Numbered from the stretch's first letter, positions 1 to 7,930 are shown. The stretch: DNA of 19,996 bases from DASZZZ01 sp036260375 (GCA_036260375.1 DASZZZ010000005.1:1-19996); one strand, 5' to 3'. Numbers and translations are program-made. The notes: a model not told the origin generated them from the letters alone.

Positions 1-1197
1 CCCGAGCCGCCCCGCCTCGTGCTCACGGTGGTGTGGGACGGCGGCGGGTGGAGCGGACTCGAGACGTGGCCCGACGCGTGGCCGCGCCTGCGCGCGCTGA
101 TGGACCGCGGCACGTCGGTCACGAACGCGATCGCCGGCTCATCGCCGTCGGTCACGCCGCCGATCCACGCGTCGATCGGCACCGGCACGTTCCCCAAGCA
201 GCACGGCATCGTCGACATCCCCGTGCGCGACGGCGACGAGGTCGTGTCGAGCTACGAGGGCCGCTCGCCCAAATACATCGCCGTGCCCGCGCTCGCCGAC
301 CTCTACGACGCCGCGACCGCCAACGCCTCCAAGGTCGTCATGTTCGGCTACAAGACGTGGCACCTCGGCATGATCGGCCACGGCGCGCATCTGCCCGGCG
401 GCGACAAGGACGTCGCCGCGATCGTCGAGGAGGACGCGAGCATCGTCACCAACCCCGCGTACTACTCGCTGCCGGGCTACCTCGCCGACTTCCCGGGGCT
501 GCGGCAGCACGTGCGCGCGGTCGACGCCGCCGACGGCCGGCGCGACGGCAGGTGGCTCGGCGGCGCCGACCTCGCCGAGGTCGAGTCGCAGCGCGCGAGC
601 CCGGTGTGGGCGCTGCGCCAGACCGCGATGCTGAAGGCGCTCGTGCGGCGCGAGGGCCTCGGCGACGACGACGTCCCCGACCTCGTGTTCACCAACTACA
701 AGCACATCGACGCCGTCGGCCACGACTACGGCCTGCTGTCGCCGGAGATGGAGTCGATCATCCGCTACTCCGACGCGCAGCTCGCGGAGCTCGTGCGCTT
801 CCTCGACCGCGAGGTGGGCCGCGGCGAGTGGGTCCTCGCGCTCACCGCCGACCACGGGCCCGCCCCCGACCTGCCGTCGAAGCAAGGGTTCCCCATCCAC
901 ATGCAGCGCCTCCGCGCCCACACCGCGGCGCACTTCGGGCTCGCCGCCGACGAGCTCATCCAGGACGAGCGCTCGACCGGCTTCTGGCTCGACCGCGACG
1001 TCATGGCCGCCAACGGCATCACGCCCGAGGACGTCGCCGACTTCCTCGTCGGCTACACGATCGACGACAACCGCGACCCGGCCAAGGAGCTCTCGGACGC
1101 GTTCGCGGAGCGCCGCGACGAGCCGATCTTCGCGGCCGCGTTCCCGGGGGCCGCGATGGGCAAGGTGTGGCACTGCGTCCGCAAGGGCGCCGGCTAG
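1..1197 (+). CDS. Alkaline-phosphatase-superfamily phosphodiesterase/nucleotide pyrophosphatase-like protein (5' partial)
   Basis: This is probably a metal-dependent phosphoester hydrolase of the type I phosphodiesterase/nucleotide pyrophosphatase group. The frame is open from base 1. The first internal start (GTG at 19) falls inside a predicted core beta-strand leading to the first metal Asp (VVWDGGG), so the true start, and any signal peptide, probably lie before the window. The nucleophile region SVTPPIHASIGTG is followed by PKQHGI, as in NPP enzymes. Later metal ligands are visible as HIDAVGHDYG, TADHG and FPIHM. The substrate cannot be inferred. It is the only plus-strand gene and converges with the nucleotidyltransferase gene; both use the CTAG at 1194-1197 as stop. 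Superfamily is secure, exact family is not. Confidence 0.8.
   Translation, partial: PEPPRLVLTVVWDGGGWSGLETWPDAWPRLRALMDRGTSVTNAIAGSSPSVTPPIHASIGTGTFPKQHGIVDIPVRDGDEVVSSYEGRSPKYIAVPALADLYDAATANASKVVMFGYKTWHLGMIGHGAHLPGGDKDVAAIVEEDASIVTNPAYYSLPGYLADFPGLRQHVRAVDAADGRRDGRWLGGADLAEVESQRASPVWALRQTAMLKALVRREGLGDDDVPDLVFTNYKHIDAVGHDYGLLSPEMESIIRYSDAQLAELVRFLDREVGRGEWVLALTADHGPAPDLPSKQGFPIHMQRLRAHTAAHFGLAADELIQDERSTGFWLDRDVMAANGITPEDVADFLVGYTIDDNRDPAKELSDAFAERRDEPIFAAAFPGAAMGKVWHCVRKGAG
1194..1197. other. Shared CTAG stop of two convergent genes
   Basis: The palindrome CTAG supplies the TAG stop of the plus-strand phosphodiesterase (1195-1197) and the TAG stop of the minus-strand nucleotidyltransferase (1196-1194). 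No terminator space exists between them, so transcripts from the two strands must overlap or be ended by another means. Confidence 0.9.
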
Positions 1198-1730
1198 GCC
1201 TCGGTGTCCGTTGCGCCACGCGGACGCGTCGCGTCGCGCTCCAAGTAATCGAGCAGCACGACGAGGTGAGCGGCGTCCTTCTCCCTCCCGGCGGCCTCCT
1301 TCGACCGAGCGATGTCCTCGAGCGCGGCGACGGGAATGGCTACTCCCTCGCGCTCGACCACGCGCGCGTTGCGCGCGAGATCGTCGAAGCCGCGCGTGCC
1401 GTCGGGAACGAACGCGACATCGAACGGCCCGAAGCGCGTCACGAACGTCATGGTGACCATGTCGGTGAAGGTCCGCTCGTCCAGACGGACATCGAAGGGC
1501 TCGTCGGACCCCGGCACCCGCAGCTTCGCGTCGAGATCGCGCAGCGCGTGCGCCAGACGCCGCTTCTTCTCGACGTCGGGGGCCGGCGTGATGTCGACGT
1601 CGGCCGTGCGCGGGAGCGGAACGCCCTGCAGCAGAGCCGCGAGACCACCGATGACGACGTACCTGACCCCGCGCTCGTTGAGGGCGTCGACGATGCGTTC
1701 GAAGGCGACCGGCGTGAGGTCGCCGGTCAC
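1194..1730 (-). CDS. AbiEii-like/MNT-fold nucleotidyltransferase (possible toxin of an HTH-NTase pair)
   Basis: A 178-aa protein with the features of the polymerase-beta-type nucleotidyltransferases seen in AbiEii-like and related TA proteins. It has VIGGLAALLQG (residues 26-36) with the GG motif, then RTADVDI with the paired acidic residues D44 and D46, and FDVAF with a likely third Asp (D104). A C-terminal segment reading LEDIARSKEAAGREKD is typical of this group. The ATG at 1730 overlaps the stop of the upstream XRE regulator (ATGA), so the two are translationally coupled. Family knowledge: such enzymes can be toxins that transfer nucleotides to tRNA or other targets, but some are housekeeping or of unknown function. 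The catalytic residues look intact. The toxin role is inferred from the pairing only. Confidence 0.75.
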   Translation of the reverse strand: MTGDLTPVAFERIVDALNERGVRYVVIGGLAALLQGVPLPRTADVDITPAPDVEKKRRLAHALRDLDAKLRVPGSDEPFDVRLDERTFTDMVTMTFVTRFGPFDVAFVPDGTRGFDDLARNARVVEREGVAIPVAALEDIARSKEAAGREKDAAHLVVLLDYLERDATRPRGATDTEA

Positions 1731-2065
1731 TCTCGCGCGCGGGTCGCGGGGCGCCGCTCCCTACGCGCCTGCTCGACGAGCTCGCGGTCGCGCCGGCGCC
1801 ACGCCGCGACGACGTCTGCCGGAAGGGCGGCCTCGTAGCGACGGACGAAGTCGTCGTGGTCGTCGAGCGGCTCCATGCGCACGCGCAGGTCCAACCCGGC
1901 GGCGCGCACTATGCGCGAGAGCGTGTCCAGCGTCGGCGAACGCCGCCCGGACTCGTACGCGGCGATCGCGGCTTGCGACGTGCCGGCGCGGCGTGCGAGC
2001 TCACGCTGCGACAGCGCCTGCCGGTGGCGGGCGATGCGTATCAGGTTTCCGGCCCACGCCGTCAT
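1727..2065 (-). CDS. XRE-family helix-turn-helix regulator (possible antitoxin)
   Basis: A 112-aa protein with an N-terminal Cro/C1-type HTH (about residues 7-62), including LSQRELARRAGTSQAAIAAYESG and SPTLDTLSRIVRAAG. A charged C-terminal tail containing PLDDHDDFVRRYE follows, a pattern I associate with regulators paired to nucleotidyltransferases. The start chosen is ATG 2065 (MTAWAGN), which gives the usual distance to the HTH. An in-frame ATG at 2083 would add MRYHPG, and neither start has a clear Shine-Dalgarno. A TATCAT sequence at 2078-2073 lies just upstream of ATG 2065 and could be a -10 of a near-leaderless promoter. It probably represses its own two-gene operon. The DNA-binding call is firm, the antitoxin role is inference. 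Confidence 0.78.
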   Translation of the reverse strand: MTAWAGNLIRIARHRQALSQRELARRAGTSQAAIAAYESGRRSPTLDTLSRIVRAAGLDLRVRMEPLDDHDDFVRRYEAALPADVVAAWRRRDRELVEQARRERRPATRARE

Positions 2066-2157
2066 GCCCGGATGATACCGCATCGGGTGTCGCTAAACCG
2101 ACCGGCGCGGAGCGGCCTCGACCCGCCCCGCCCGGCATCACACGCAGCGGGGCGCCG

Positions 2158-3141
2158 CTACGCGGCGAGCTCCGAGGGCGTCAGCGTGACGGTCGTGACG
2201 TCGTGGCCGCGCATGACGCGCACGCGCATCGAGCGGCCGATCGCGTCGGACGTCATCAGGCGCTGGAGGTCGGTCGCGTCGGCGACCGCGACGCCGTCGA
2301 CGTCGAGGATCAGGTCCTCGGACCGCAGGCCCGCTCTCGCCGCGGGGCTGTTGGGCACGACCTCAACGATCTCCACGCCGTGCGTGTGGCCCGTAGCGGC
2401 GGCGACGCGCGGCGGAAGCGGCCGGCGGCCCCCCGCGACGCCGACGTACGCGCGCCGCACGCGTCCGTCGCGCACGAGCGCTCCGAGGATCCGCAGCGTC
2501 GCCTCGTTGACCGGCACCGCGAGACCGAGACCGTGCCCCGCGACCGCGGTGTTGACGCCGACGACGCGGCCGCGGCCGTCGGCGAGCGCGCCGCCGGAGT
2601 TGCCGGGATTGAGCGCCGCGTCGGTCTGGATCACGTTCTCGACCAGGCGCAGGTGCGAGCCGGCGCGGGTCGGCAGCGAGCGGCCGAGCGCGCTCACGAC
2701 GCCTGCGGTGATCGTGCCCGAGAACCCCATCGGGTTGCCGACCGCGACGACCAGCTGGCCGACGCGCAGCCGGTCGGCGTCGCCGAGCGTCGCCGGAGTG
2801 AGGTCGCCGCCGGCGGCGCGGATCACGGCGAGGTCCGAGAGCGCGTCGGCGCCGACGACGTCGAACGCGAGCTCGCGCCCGTCGGCGAACGTCGCGCTCC
2901 CGCGGTCCGAGCCCGCGACGACGTGCGCCGAGGTCACCATGAGGCCGTCGGGCGTGACGACGACCGCGCTGCCGGCACCGTCGGCGACGCGCCCGCCGCG
3001 CACGCGCCGGCTCACGCGCAGGCTCGCGACCGACGGCACGAGCGTGTCGGCGACCGACGTGACGACGCGCGAGTACGCGTCGAGTGCCTCGTCCGCGGCC
3101 CCGACCTCGAGCGGGGCGCCGAACGCGTCGGCGGCGCGCAC
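2158..3141 (-). CDS. HtrA/DegP-type trypsin-like serine protease with PDZ domain, no visible membrane anchor
   Basis: A 327-aa S1C protease. The triad is intact: His73 in TSAHVVAG, Asp103 in LSDLAVI and Ser182 in NPGNSGGAL. A PDZ domain occupies about residues 235-325 (VEIVEVVPNSPAARAGL). The chosen start is GTG 3141, preceded by AAGGCGGG at usable spacing and 2 bp after the stop of the upstream gene. Reading further 5' in this frame gives Arg/Pro-rich sequence that is only a shadow of the neighbouring gene. With this start there is no signal peptide or transmembrane segment, whereas most HtrA proteins are secreted or membrane-anchored. The protein is therefore predicted to be cytoplasmic unless exported otherwise. 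Close coupling to the RHH-like gene suggests a functional link. Confidence 0.88.
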   Translation of the reverse strand: MRAADAFGAPLEVGAADEALDAYSRVVTSVADTLVPSVASLRVSRRVRGGRVADGAGSAVVVTPDGLMVTSAHVVAGSDRGSATFADGRELAFDVVGADALSDLAVIRAAGGDLTPATLGDADRLRVGQLVVAVGNPMGFSGTITAGVVSALGRSLPTRAGSHLRLVENVIQTDAALNPGNSGGALADGRGRVVGVNTAVAGHGLGLAVPVNEATLRILGALVRDGRVRRAYVGVAGGRRPLPPRVAAATGHTHGVEIVEVVPNSPAARAGLRSEDLILDVDGVAVADATDLQRLMTSDAIGRSMRVRVMRGHDVTTVTLTPSELAA

Positions 3142-3143
3142 GC

Positions 3144-3674
3144 TCAGCCCGCCTTCGAGCCCGGCCCCTCGGCGCGCACCTGCTCGACCGACACGAGCGC
3201 GTCGCGCAGGCGCCGTATCCACTCGCCCTCGTTGTCGGCCACGAGCCGGACGCACCACGCGAGCGCGTGGCTGCGGCTGCGCGCGACCCCCGCGTCGACG
3301 AGCGTGTCGAGCACGCGGCGCTCGGGCATCCGGAGCCGGGTCATCACCGGGAGGCCGACGGTGGTGAACAGCTCGCGCACGTCGCCGCACTGGGCGCCCC
3401 ACGAGACCTTGCGTCCGAAGCGGCGCTCGGCGTCGCGGGCGATGCGGATGCGCGCGTCGCGCGTCTCGTCGCGAAAGCCCTGGATGCGGCCGCGGCGGGC
3501 GCTGGCGCGGGCGTCGTCGGACGCGTCCGGCCCGAGGTCGACGTCGGCCAGCGTCCCGACGACGAGGACCTCGTCGCGGTCGGCGGTGACTTCGGGGGGG
3601 CCGGTGAACCACCCGCCGGGCAGCCGTCCGGCGAACCACCCGGCGAGGTCGAGGTCGTGCTCGTGTGTCGTCAT
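3144..3674 (-). CDS. Uncharacterised protein with a ribbon-helix-helix-like C-terminal segment
   Basis: I do not recognise a named family. The 176-aa product (ATG 3674, MTTHEHDLDLAGW) has an N-terminal part with GWFTGPPEV and DRDEVLVVG (residues 21-40). A basic helical linker follows (about 55-90). The C-terminal stretch MTRLRMPERRVLDTL...VARSRSHALAWCVRLV (about 111-145) has the strand-helix-helix pattern of RHH proteins. An upstream in-frame start at 3716 would add MRAARGVCLCNHVS and looks unlikely. The stop lies 2 bp before the HtrA-like start, so the two are surely co-transcribed. It could be a regulator, an adaptor or a substrate of that protease. No strong ribosome-binding site is visible. 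Confidence 0.72.
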   Translation of the reverse strand: MTTHEHDLDLAGWFAGRLPGGWFTGPPEVTADRDEVLVVGTLADVDLGPDASDDARASARRGRIQGFRDETRDARIRIARDAERRFGRKVSWGAQCGDVRELFTTVGLPVMTRLRMPERRVLDTLVDAGVARSRSHALAWCVRLVADNEGEWIRRLRDALVSVEQVRAEGPGSKAG

Positions 3675-3741
3675 GCTTACATGATTACACAGACAGACGC
3701 CCCGCGCGGCGCGCACACCCGGGGCGCAGGCGCGTGTGCCG

Positions 3742-5175
3742 CTACGAGGCCGGCGGTGGCGCCGGGGCGGCCCCCGCGCCGTCGCGCCGCGTCGACCCCT
3801 CCTCGAGCACGCGGGCGATCAGCGTGCTGAGGCTCGAGCCGGTGAACGACTCCAGCACCGCGTCGATCTGGTGCATCGTGTTCGACGCCATCTGCGTGAT
3901 CTTGTTGGCGCCGTCGGTGTCGATCACCGTGATGCTGCCGACGTGGCCGATCGGCTCGGCGACGGCCCGCGCCACCTCCGGAAGGCGCGACACGAGCAGG
4001 TCGAGCGTGGCTGCGTCCTCGTACTGCTTGTACGACTCGGCCTTCTTGGCCATCGCGTCGGCCTCGGCCTCGCCCACCGCGCGCGTCGCGTCGGCGCGCG
4101 CGACGCCGATCTCCCGCTCCTGGTAGGCGTTGCCGGCCGCGACCGCCTCGAGGTTGGCGCGCTCGGCCTCCGCCTCGAGCAGCCTGCGGTCGCGGTCCGC
4201 CTGCGCCTCGGCCCTCACCGCCGCGGCGCGCGCCTCGGCCTCCGCGACCGCGGCGTAGCGCGCCGCCTCGGCGCGCTGCTCGGCGGCGTAGCGCTCGGCG
4301 TCGGCGGTCCGGCGGATCTCCGCGTCGAGCTCGCGGTCGCGCCGGCGCGCGACGAGCTCGGCGACCTCGGTCTCGGTGAGCACGACCTCCTTGCGCGCCT
4401 CGGCCTCGGCGAGCGGCTTCGACTGGTCGGCGCGCGCCTCGGCGCTCGCGACCTCCTGGCGGATCGACTGCTCCCGCAGGCGCGTCGCCTTCTCCGCCTC
4501 GAGAATCGCCTGGCGCGCCGCCTCCTGCTTCTCGCGCGCCTCGCGCGTCGTCGACGCCTCGGCGATCTCCGCGTCGCGCCGGACCTCGGCGGCGGCCCTG
4601 CGTCCGAGGTTCTCGATGTACTGCTCCGAGTCGGCGATCGACTGGATGATGAAGACGTCGATCGCGAGCCCGGTGCCCTCGAGGTCGGAGTTGGCGACCT
4701 CCTGGACGCGCGACGCGAACACCTCGCGGTCCTGGATCAGCTGCTCGACGGTGAGCTGGCCGATGATCGTGCGCAGCGAGCCCTCCATGACGTTGCGCAC
4801 GATGTCGGGGATGCGCGCCTGGTTGTCGAGGAAGCGCTGCGCGGCCTGGCGGATGGAGTCCTCGTCGTCGGCGATCTTGACGTTGACGATGCCCTCGACC
4901 GCGACCGGCACGCCCTGGCTCGTGACGGCGCCCGTGAGCCCGACGCCGATCGACTGGACCTCGAGCGAGATGCGTTTCGCCACGTTGACGAGCGGATAGA
5001 CGATCGCACCGCCGCCCACGACGACGCGGATGCCGCCGACGGAGCGCCTCGACCCGGCGATGATGAGCGCCTCGTTGGGCTTGGCGACCTTGTAGCGGCT
5101 CGCCGCGAACGCCAACACGACGACGACGAGCGCGATCAGCGCGACGACGACCAGCGGGAAGCTCTCGGGAATCAC
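3742..5175 (-). CDS. Flotillin-family SPFH-domain membrane protein
   Basis: A 477-aa flotillin-like scaffold of membrane microdomains. It has an N-terminal transmembrane segment (about residues 7-25), then an SPFH/band-7 domain (about 27-200, including KPNEALI and IVNVKIADD). A long Ala/Glu/Arg-rich coiled-coil follows (about 200-390) with the EA-repeats typical of flotillins. A C-terminal region with GSITVID ends in a Pro/Ala tail. The start is GTG 5175, preceded by GGAAAGGGG. The NfeD-like gene ends 28 bp upstream, forming the common NfeD/SPFH pair. A 6-bp inverted repeat (3713-3718 with 3734-3739) lies right after the stop but has no U-tract, so it is only a weak terminator candidate. Confidence 0.93.
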   Translation of the reverse strand: MIPESFPLVVVALIALVVVVLAFAASRYKVAKPNEALIIAGSRRSVGGIRVVVGGGAIVYPLVNVAKRISLEVQSIGVGLTGAVTSQGVPVAVEGIVNVKIADDEDSIRQAAQRFLDNQARIPDIVRNVMEGSLRTIIGQLTVEQLIQDREVFASRVQEVANSDLEGTGLAIDVFIIQSIADSEQYIENLGRRAAAEVRRDAEIAEASTTREAREKQEAARQAILEAEKATRLREQSIRQEVASAEARADQSKPLAEAEARKEVVLTETEVAELVARRRDRELDAEIRRTADAERYAAEQRAEAARYAAVAEAEARAAAVRAEAQADRDRRLLEAEAERANLEAVAAGNAYQEREIGVARADATRAVGEAEADAMAKKAESYKQYEDAATLDLLVSRLPEVARAVAEPIGHVGSITVIDTDGANKITQMASNTMHQIDAVLESFTGSSLSTLIARVLEEGSTRRDGAGAAPAPPPAS

Positions 5176-5203
5176 GTCCGCCCCTTTCCTGTACGACGAC
5201 CCG

Positions 5204-5743
5204 TCACGCGTCGGCGGGTGGCTGCTCGGCCGCCGCGCGTCCGCGCGCGGGGGCGACGGTCAGCGAACCGCCGATGACGTCTTCGACGACGATCTCCTCG
5301 CCGACCGCGATCGCCTCGGCGGCGGTCGCCGCGAACGAGCGCGACATCCCCTCGTGGCGCACCGTCACGCGCCCCACGCGGCCGGGGGCGAGCGCGACGG
5401 TGCAGCGGCCGCGGACGCCCACGAGCTGGCCCTTGTCGAAGCCGCCGGTCGCCTCCTGGCGTCGCAGCGCGGCGAACAGCGCCGCGGTCAGCGCGCCGAC
5501 GACGGCGCCGGTGCCGAGGCCCGACAGCAGCGAGCCGCCGTCGGACAGGTCGAACGCCTGGAGGCCGAGCAGGCCGCCGGCGCCGAACGCGGCCGTGGCC
5601 GCGAAGAAGACGGGCGCGACGGAGACGTCGGTGCCCGGGAGGTCGAAGTCGAGGAAGTCGAAGAGGTCGCCGACGACGAGCGCGAGCACCAGCATGCCGA
5701 GCCCCACCGCCAGCACGAGCCAGTAGACCGCTTCGAGCGTCAC
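5204..5743 (-). CDS. NfeD-like membrane protein with C-terminal OB-fold domain
   Basis: A 179-aa partner of the flotillin. Hydrophobic segments lie at about residues 5-25, 43-65 and 74-92. A short soluble C-terminal domain (about 102-165) contains GQLVGVRGRCTVAL, GRVTV and AVGEEIVVEDV, the pattern of the NfeD OB-fold. Family knowledge: NfeD-like proteins are paired with SPFH proteins in membrane microdomain complexes. The start is GTG 5743, with GGAAAGGGA upstream. It is the first gene of a likely two-gene operon, with a candidate promoter and an 18-bp palindrome just 5'. No protease domain is present, so it belongs to the short NfeD type. Confidence 0.85.
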   Translation of the reverse strand: MTLEAVYWLVLAVGLGMLVLALVVGDLFDFLDFDLPGTDVSVAPVFFAATAAFGAGGLLGLQAFDLSDGGSLLSGLGTGAVVGALTAALFAALRRQEATGGFDKGQLVGVRGRCTVALAPGRVGRVTVRHEGMSRSFAATAAEAIAVGEEIVVEDVIGGSLTVAPARGRAAAEQPPADA

Positions 5744-5768
5744 CCCGTCCCTTTCCGTCTCGGCCGGG

Positions 5769-5793
5769 ATACTAGCGCGCCGCGCGCGGCGCG
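5769..5793 (-). promoter_or_regulatory. Candidate promoter of nfeD-flotillin with an 18-bp palindrome
   Basis: On the minus strand a TAGTAT hexamer (5774-5769) fits a -10 box 26 bp before the GTG start. Immediately upstream is a perfect 18-bp GC palindrome (5776-5793), filling the place where the -35/-10 spacer would be. The -35 itself is poor. The palindrome could be an operator, or it could act as the 3' hairpin of the nusB transcript that ends at 5807 in the same direction. In that case it would have to sit just past nusB, which it does. Confidence 0.4.
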
Positions 5794-5806
5794 AACAGGG
5801 GCTCGC

Positions 5807-6256
5807 TCAGCGAAGCTCGCGCTCGACGATGCGCCCGAGCAAGCCGTTCACGAAGCGCCCGGAGTCGTCGGTCGACAGCGACTTGGCGAGCTCGACCGCC
5901 TCGTTGATCGCGACCGCGACCGGGACGCCGTCGCTCCACAGCAGCTCGAACAGCGCGAGGCGCACCACGTTGCGGTCGACGACGGGCATGCGGTCGACGG
6001 CCCAGTCCTCCGCGTAGCGCGCGATGAGCGCGTCGGCCTCGGCGAGGTGGTCCTCGACGCCGGCGACGAGGCGGCGGGCGTACGCGACCGCGTCCGGGGC
6101 GGCGCTCTCGTCGGGCGCGCCGCCGTCGTCGGAGCCTGCGACGACCCAGTCGCCCTCGCCGCGCGCCGCGAGCGCGGCGCTCGGTGCGATCGCGCGGATG
6201 TCGGCCTCGTAGAGCACGTCGAGCGCGAGACGGCGCGCCATCCGGCGCTCTCTCAC
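5807..6256 (-). CDS. nusB: Transcription antitermination factor NusB
   Basis: A 149-aa NusB, the RNA-binding antitermination and rRNA-processing factor that works with NusE (S10). The N-terminal Arg-rich helix followed by ARRLALDVLYEADI, and the later WAVDRMPVVDRNVVRLALFELL and VAINEAVELAKSLSTDDSGRF... segments, are diagnostic. GTG 6256 is chosen because it supplies the basic leader (MRERRMARR) normally present in NusB. The in-frame ATG at 6241 would cut it away. The longer upstream frame is a shadow of efp. An insertion of about 20 acidic/Gly residues lies near residues 33-55. It is the last gene of the shikimate/efp operon, 16 bp after efp. Confidence 0.93.
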   Translation of the reverse strand: MRERRMARRLALDVLYEADIRAIAPSAALAARGEGDWVVAGSDDGGAPDESAAPDAVAYARRLVAGVEDHLAEADALIARYAEDWAVDRMPVVDRNVVRLALFELLWSDGVPVAVAINEAVELAKSLSTDDSGRFVNGLLGRIVERELR

Positions 6257-6272
6257 AGGCCGCCGGTCACGC

Positions 6273-6830
6273 CTACGCCCGCGACAGGTACTCGCCGGAG
6301 CGCGTGTCGACCTTGATGCGCGCGCCCTTCTCGACGAACAGGGGCACCTGCACGATCGCACCCGTCTCGACCGTCGCGGGCTTGAGCGCGCCCGACACTC
6401 GGTCGCCCTTGAACCCGGGCTCCGTCTCGACGACCTCGAGCTCGATGGTCACCGGGAGCTCGGCCCCCACGGGCGTCCCCTGGTACACCGGCACGAGGCA
6501 CACCGTCCCGTCGCTCAGGAACTTGCGCGCGTCGCCGAGCAGGCCCGGGTCGACGTGGACCTGGTCGTAGGTCTCGTTGTCCATGAACACGAGCCCGGCG
6601 TCGTCCTCGTAGAGGTACTGCATCTCGCGCTTGTCGAGCACCGCGAGGTTGACCTTCTCGTCGGCGCGAAACGTCTTGTCCACGACCGCGCCCGTCTTGA
6701 CATTCTTGAGCTTGGTCTTGACGAACGCCTGGCCCTTGCCGGGCTTGACGTGCTGGTAGTCGACGATCGTGAACAGCTGACCGTCGAGGTCGAGCGACTG
6801 GCCCGGCCGCATGTCGTTGGTCGAGATCAT
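6273..6830 (-). CDS. efp: Translation elongation factor P
   Basis: A 185-aa EF-P, which relieves ribosome stalling at polyproline motifs. The three beta-barrel domains are full length. The loop HVKPGKGQAF places a lysine (K32) at the position that is modified or used unmodified in other EF-Ps. The C-terminal signature GFKGDRVSGALKPATVETG is well conserved. The start is ATG 6830 within an ATGA overlap with the upstream peptidase, with AAGGGGA as ribosome-binding site. No epmA/epmB- or ymfI-type modification gene is visible nearby. The pepP-efp-nusB order next to aro genes is common in Actinobacteria and Firmicutes. Confidence 0.97.
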   Translation of the reverse strand: MISTNDMRPGQSLDLDGQLFTIVDYQHVKPGKGQAFVKTKLKNVKTGAVVDKTFRADEKVNLAVLDKREMQYLYEDDAGLVFMDNETYDQVHVDPGLLGDARKFLSDGTVCLVPVYQGTPVGAELPVTIELEVVETEPGFKGDRVSGALKPATVETGAIVQVPLFVEKGARIKVDTRSGEYLSRA

Positions 6831-7930
6831 GACGGTCCCCTTCGCAGCTCGACGAGTCGGTCCTTGGGAGCCTTGCCCAGCACCTCGCCGCCGTCGTCGC
6901 CGACGAGCACGCAGTCCTCGATGCGAACGCCGGCGCGCCCGGGCACGTACACGCCCGGCTCGACGGTCACGACGTCGCCGGCGCGCAGCGTGTCGGTGCC
7001 CGGCTCGTACAGGCGCGGGGCCTCGTGGATGTCGAGACCGACGCCGTGTCCGAGCCCGTGTCCGAACAGTTCCCCGTGGCCCGCGTCCGCGATCACACCG
7101 CGCGCGGCGCGGTCGACGTCTCCGGTGACCGCGCCGGCGCGCACCGCCTCGATCCCCGCCGTCTGCGCGCGCAGGACGACGTCGTAGAGCTCGGCGACGT
7201 CGTCGGGCGCGGGGCCGAGCACGACCGTGCGCGTGAGGTCGGAGCAGTAGCCGTCGAGGCGCGCGCCGAGGTCGAGCAGCACGACGTCGCCGAGCTCGAG
7301 GACGCGGTCGCTCGCGGTGTGGTGGATGTGCGCGGACAGGGGGCCGGAGCCGACGATCGGGTCGAACGACACGCCGTCGCCCCCGGCGCGCCGCGCCGCG
7401 ACCTCGATCTCGAGCGCGATCTCGGCCTCGGTGACGCCGGGGACGACGCGGTCGAGGACGCGCTCGAACGTCTCGTCGGCGAGGCGGACGGCCTCGCGCA
7501 CGAGCGCGATCTCCTCCGTGTCCTTGACCCGCCGCAGGTCCTCGACGAGGCCGTGCGTCGGGGCGATCTCGACGTCGGGCAACGCCGCGGCGACCGCGTC
7601 GCGCACCGCGATGGTCATCGTCGCGGCCTCGACTCCGACGCGCGCCGCGGACGCGCGCGCGACGTGGGCCGGCAGCTCGCCGGTGAGCCCGCCGGTCGTC
7701 GGGTTGGAGTAGATCGCGACGTCCGCCCCCCGTACGAGGTCGGCGGCGCGCGCCCGGTAGCGCGGGTCGGTGAGGAACGTCGCGCCGCCGGGCGTCACGA
7801 GCAGCTGCGCGTTGGTGCCCGAGAAGCCGGTCAGGTAGCGCACGTTGGTGAGGTTCGTGACCAGCAGCGCGTCGACGTGCGCGTCCGACAGGCGCGCCGC
7901 GAGCCGTGCAATCCGTCCCTCGTAGTCCAT
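6827..7930 (-). CDS. M24-family Xaa-Pro aminopeptidase/dipeptidase
   Basis: A 367-aa pita-bread metallopeptidase that removes residues next to proline. An N-terminal creatinase-like domain (about residues 5-130, with NVRYLTGFSG) precedes the catalytic domain. The dinuclear metal ligands are all visible: D220 in LLDLGAR, D231 in YCSDLTR, H295 in FGHGLGHGVG, E324 in VEPGVY and E338 in RIEDCV. Two adjacent ATGs are possible. ATG 7930 is preferred because GAGGAGGA then sits at better spacing than for ATG 7933. The start overlaps the aroQ stop, and the stop overlaps efp. Whether it acts as PepP or PepQ cannot be told from sequence. Confidence 0.94.
   Translation of the reverse strand: MDYEGRIARLAARLSDAHVDALLVTNLTNVRYLTGFSGTNAQLLVTPGGATFLTDPRYRARAADLVRGADVAIYSNPTTGGLTGELPAHVARASAARVGVEAATMTIAVRDAVAAALPDVEIAPTHGLVEDLRRVKDTEEIALVREAVRLADETFERVLDRVVPGVTEAEIALEIEVAARRAGGDGVSFDPIVGSGPLSAHIHHTASDRVLELGDVVLLDLGARLDGYCSDLTRTVVLGPAPDDVAELYDVVLRAQTAGIEAVRAGAVTGDVDRAARGVIADAGHGELFGHGLGHGVGLDIHEAPRLYEPGTDTLRAGDVVTVEPGVYVPGRAGVRIEDCVLVGDDGGEVLGKAPKDRLVELRRGPS

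Noticed and set aside
3142..3639. A longer HtrA start at 3639 that might supply a membrane anchor
   Set aside because: The added sequence is an Arg/Pro-rich shadow of the upstream gene with no hydrophobic segment.
1312..3684. A long plus-strand open frame of 790 codons
   Set aside because: It is rich in Arg, Ala, Thr and Ser, runs antisense to four genes with clear domains, and has no recognisable motif. Such frames are normal in very GC-rich DNA.
3713..3739. A terminator after the flotillin gene
   Set aside because: Only a 6-bp stem with a 15-nt loop and no U-tract; too weak to list as a feature.
6257..6361. A longer NusB start at 6361
   Set aside because: The extra 35 residues are an Arg/Ser/Cys-rich shadow of efp and do not occur in NusB.
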